In this document: piece after piece, positions 63,381 through 64,000 of the stretch
Numbering within the stretch: position 1 is the first letter of the stretch
How the letters are laid out: each line of letters begins with the position of its first letter
From: a virus
Reading direction: 5' to 3' (one strand)
IMG/VR virus record: IMGVR_UViG_3300020389_000255
Span: 1-64,000 of that record
DNA: 64,000 bases
Notes under the pieces: model-generated
Database searches by the model: none
Seen by the model: the letters and a program-made list of their open reading frames with translations, nothing else
What the model was told of the DNA's origin: nothing
Program-made: the position numbers and the translations under genes

Positions 63381-63427
63381 CTTACACTATATTAGACGTA
63401 TAAAAACTAAAAAGGTTTAGGGTAAAA
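63381..63427 (-). promoter_or_regulatory. Promoter-like repeated block M3
   Basis: Nearly identical to the block at 51.05 kb (CCTAAACCTTT, spacer, GTCTAATATAGTGTAAG), 34-39 bases before the HNH ATG. Confidence 0.6.
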
Positions 63428-63450
63428 CCATTATTTTTTCAAAAAAACCA

Positions 63451-63540
63451 TTATTTTTTTTGTGCCCGTATAACTAAGTAACCCACTAATGAACCTATTA
63501 ACAAACCTAATAATATACAACCTATCATAGGTACAATCAT
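63451..63540 (-). CDS. Membrane microprotein, 29 aa
   Basis: ATG 63540 just past the upstream gene. One Gly/Leu/Ile-rich helix with a basic C-terminus (RAQKK). Its stop lies in an AT-rich run before the HNH promoter. Confidence 0.5.
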   Translation of the reverse strand: MIVPMIGCILLGLLIGSLVGYLVIRAQKK

Positions 63541-63543
63541 CTA

Positions 63544-64000
63544 TTAACTCCAATTTTTTAAACTGTTAAAGTTGTTGTAAGAGAATTCTGGTCTATCAAT
63601 CAACTTTACCGCACTTCCATTATCATTGACTGCAACGTAACCTTCATCATTGACAGAACGATATCCGTTATCAGTCAAAACAAAAGTTCCTGGAAATCTT
63701 GATACTCCAGCATTCAACTTTTCAATAATCAAGTTTTTAACAGTAATAAAATGATTATACAAAACACATGCTTTTTCTATTGTTTCTCTACAAGAATACA
63801 AGATAGATACATGTTCAAACAATTTTCGGTAATGAGCATTTTTTGCTTTTTCAGTTTTAACCTTATCTATAAATCGTTTACTATACCCATCAATGAAAAA
63901 CTCAACATATTCTTGGACGTGGTCCTTCGGTTTGCTGAACTCTCTACCTTCTCGAATAAATTTATTGTTAAAACATTTGAAATGCAATCCTGCCCTATTG
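63544..64000 (-). CDS. Hypothetical protein, N-terminus beyond window edge
   Basis: Open frame continues upstream to base 64000 with no stop; the first possible in-window start is a TTG, so the gene probably begins outside. The visible 150 residues have a helical middle and a final beta part (GYVAVNDNGSAVKLIDRP, then EFSYNNF). The end loosely recalls the terminal segment of phage nucleotidyltransferases or kinases; this is too weak for a name. Confidence 0.6.
   Translation of the reverse strand, partial: NRAGLHFKCFNNKFIREGREFSKPKDHVQEYVEFFIDGYSKRFIDKVKTEKAKNAHYRKLFEHVSILYSCRETIEKACVLYNHFITVKNLIIEKLNAGVSRFPGTFVLTDNGYRSVNDEGYVAVNDNGSAVKLIDRPEFSYNNFNSLKNWS

Noticed and set aside
1-64000. tRNA genes, integrase, insertion sequences
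   Set aside because: None seen on reading; the only tRNA-like element is the tmRNA, and no transposase or integrase motif was found.

Overview
The window is one end of the genome of a large, AT-rich, contractile-tailed (T4-like) phage. The gene set is that of the marine branch typified by cyanophages and pelagiphages: T4-type baseplate genes, gp32/gp59/gp33, RNase H, a CobS-like ATPase, an FmdB-type zinc ribbon and a DUF6433 protein. There is no photosynthesis gene, integrase or tRNA. The host cannot be named from sequence. The phage's circularly permuted tmRNA fits a host group whose own ssrA is permuted (alphaproteobacteria or marine picocyanobacteria). A full-length flagellin homologue hints at a motile host or donor.

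Left half (1-35.7 kb, minus strand) is the baseplate and tail-fibre operon, read right to left: gp48 tube cap, gp53 wedge, gp27 hub, a trypsin-like protease, a 26-residue cysteine-rich micropeptide, a small unknown, gp5 spike without lysozyme, a small beta-helical protein, an Ig-like structural protein, a PAAR spike tip, gp25, gp6, a giant gp7-like protein (2,145 aa), gp8, a DUF4815-type protein (2,389 aa), and a fibre of at least 3,499 codons that runs off the left edge. The opposite strand from 35.78 to 40.28 kb carries gp4, a probable gp2, gp54, a gp26-like/G-like chaperone followed by a small ORF reachable by a -1 frameshift, and the tape measure. The two operons diverge from a 54-bp gap holding a palindromic late-promoter box, and the plus-strand operon ends at a bidirectional terminator at 40.3 kb.

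Right half (40.3-64 kb, all minus strand) is replication, transcription and accessory DNA. It begins with gp32, gp59 and gp33, then the flagellin homologue, three small genes, a permuted tmRNA and a protein carrying the NMN-binding domain Ia of LigA. Next come a PD-(D/E)XK nuclease, a GH108 endolysin and a dense group of microproteins, many of them single membrane helices. A CobS-like AAA+ ATPase and a VWA/HEXXH protein follow, then a run of small unknowns with SNase, HAD phosphatase, DUF6433 and RNase H. At the right edge are an SF2 helicase, an HNH endonuclease and a protein of unknown function, each behind its own promoter.

Two promoter families are visible. Five near-perfect sigma-70 promoters (TTGACA, 17-18 bp, TATAAT/TATACT) share a block upstream of the -10 and, in part, initial transcribed sequence. 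A second repeated block, with an AAACCTTT core and a TATAGT-like box, lies before the VWA gene, the CobS gene and the HNH gene. TATAAATA late boxes are clearest at the divergent structural promoter, and the gp33 homologue is present to read them.
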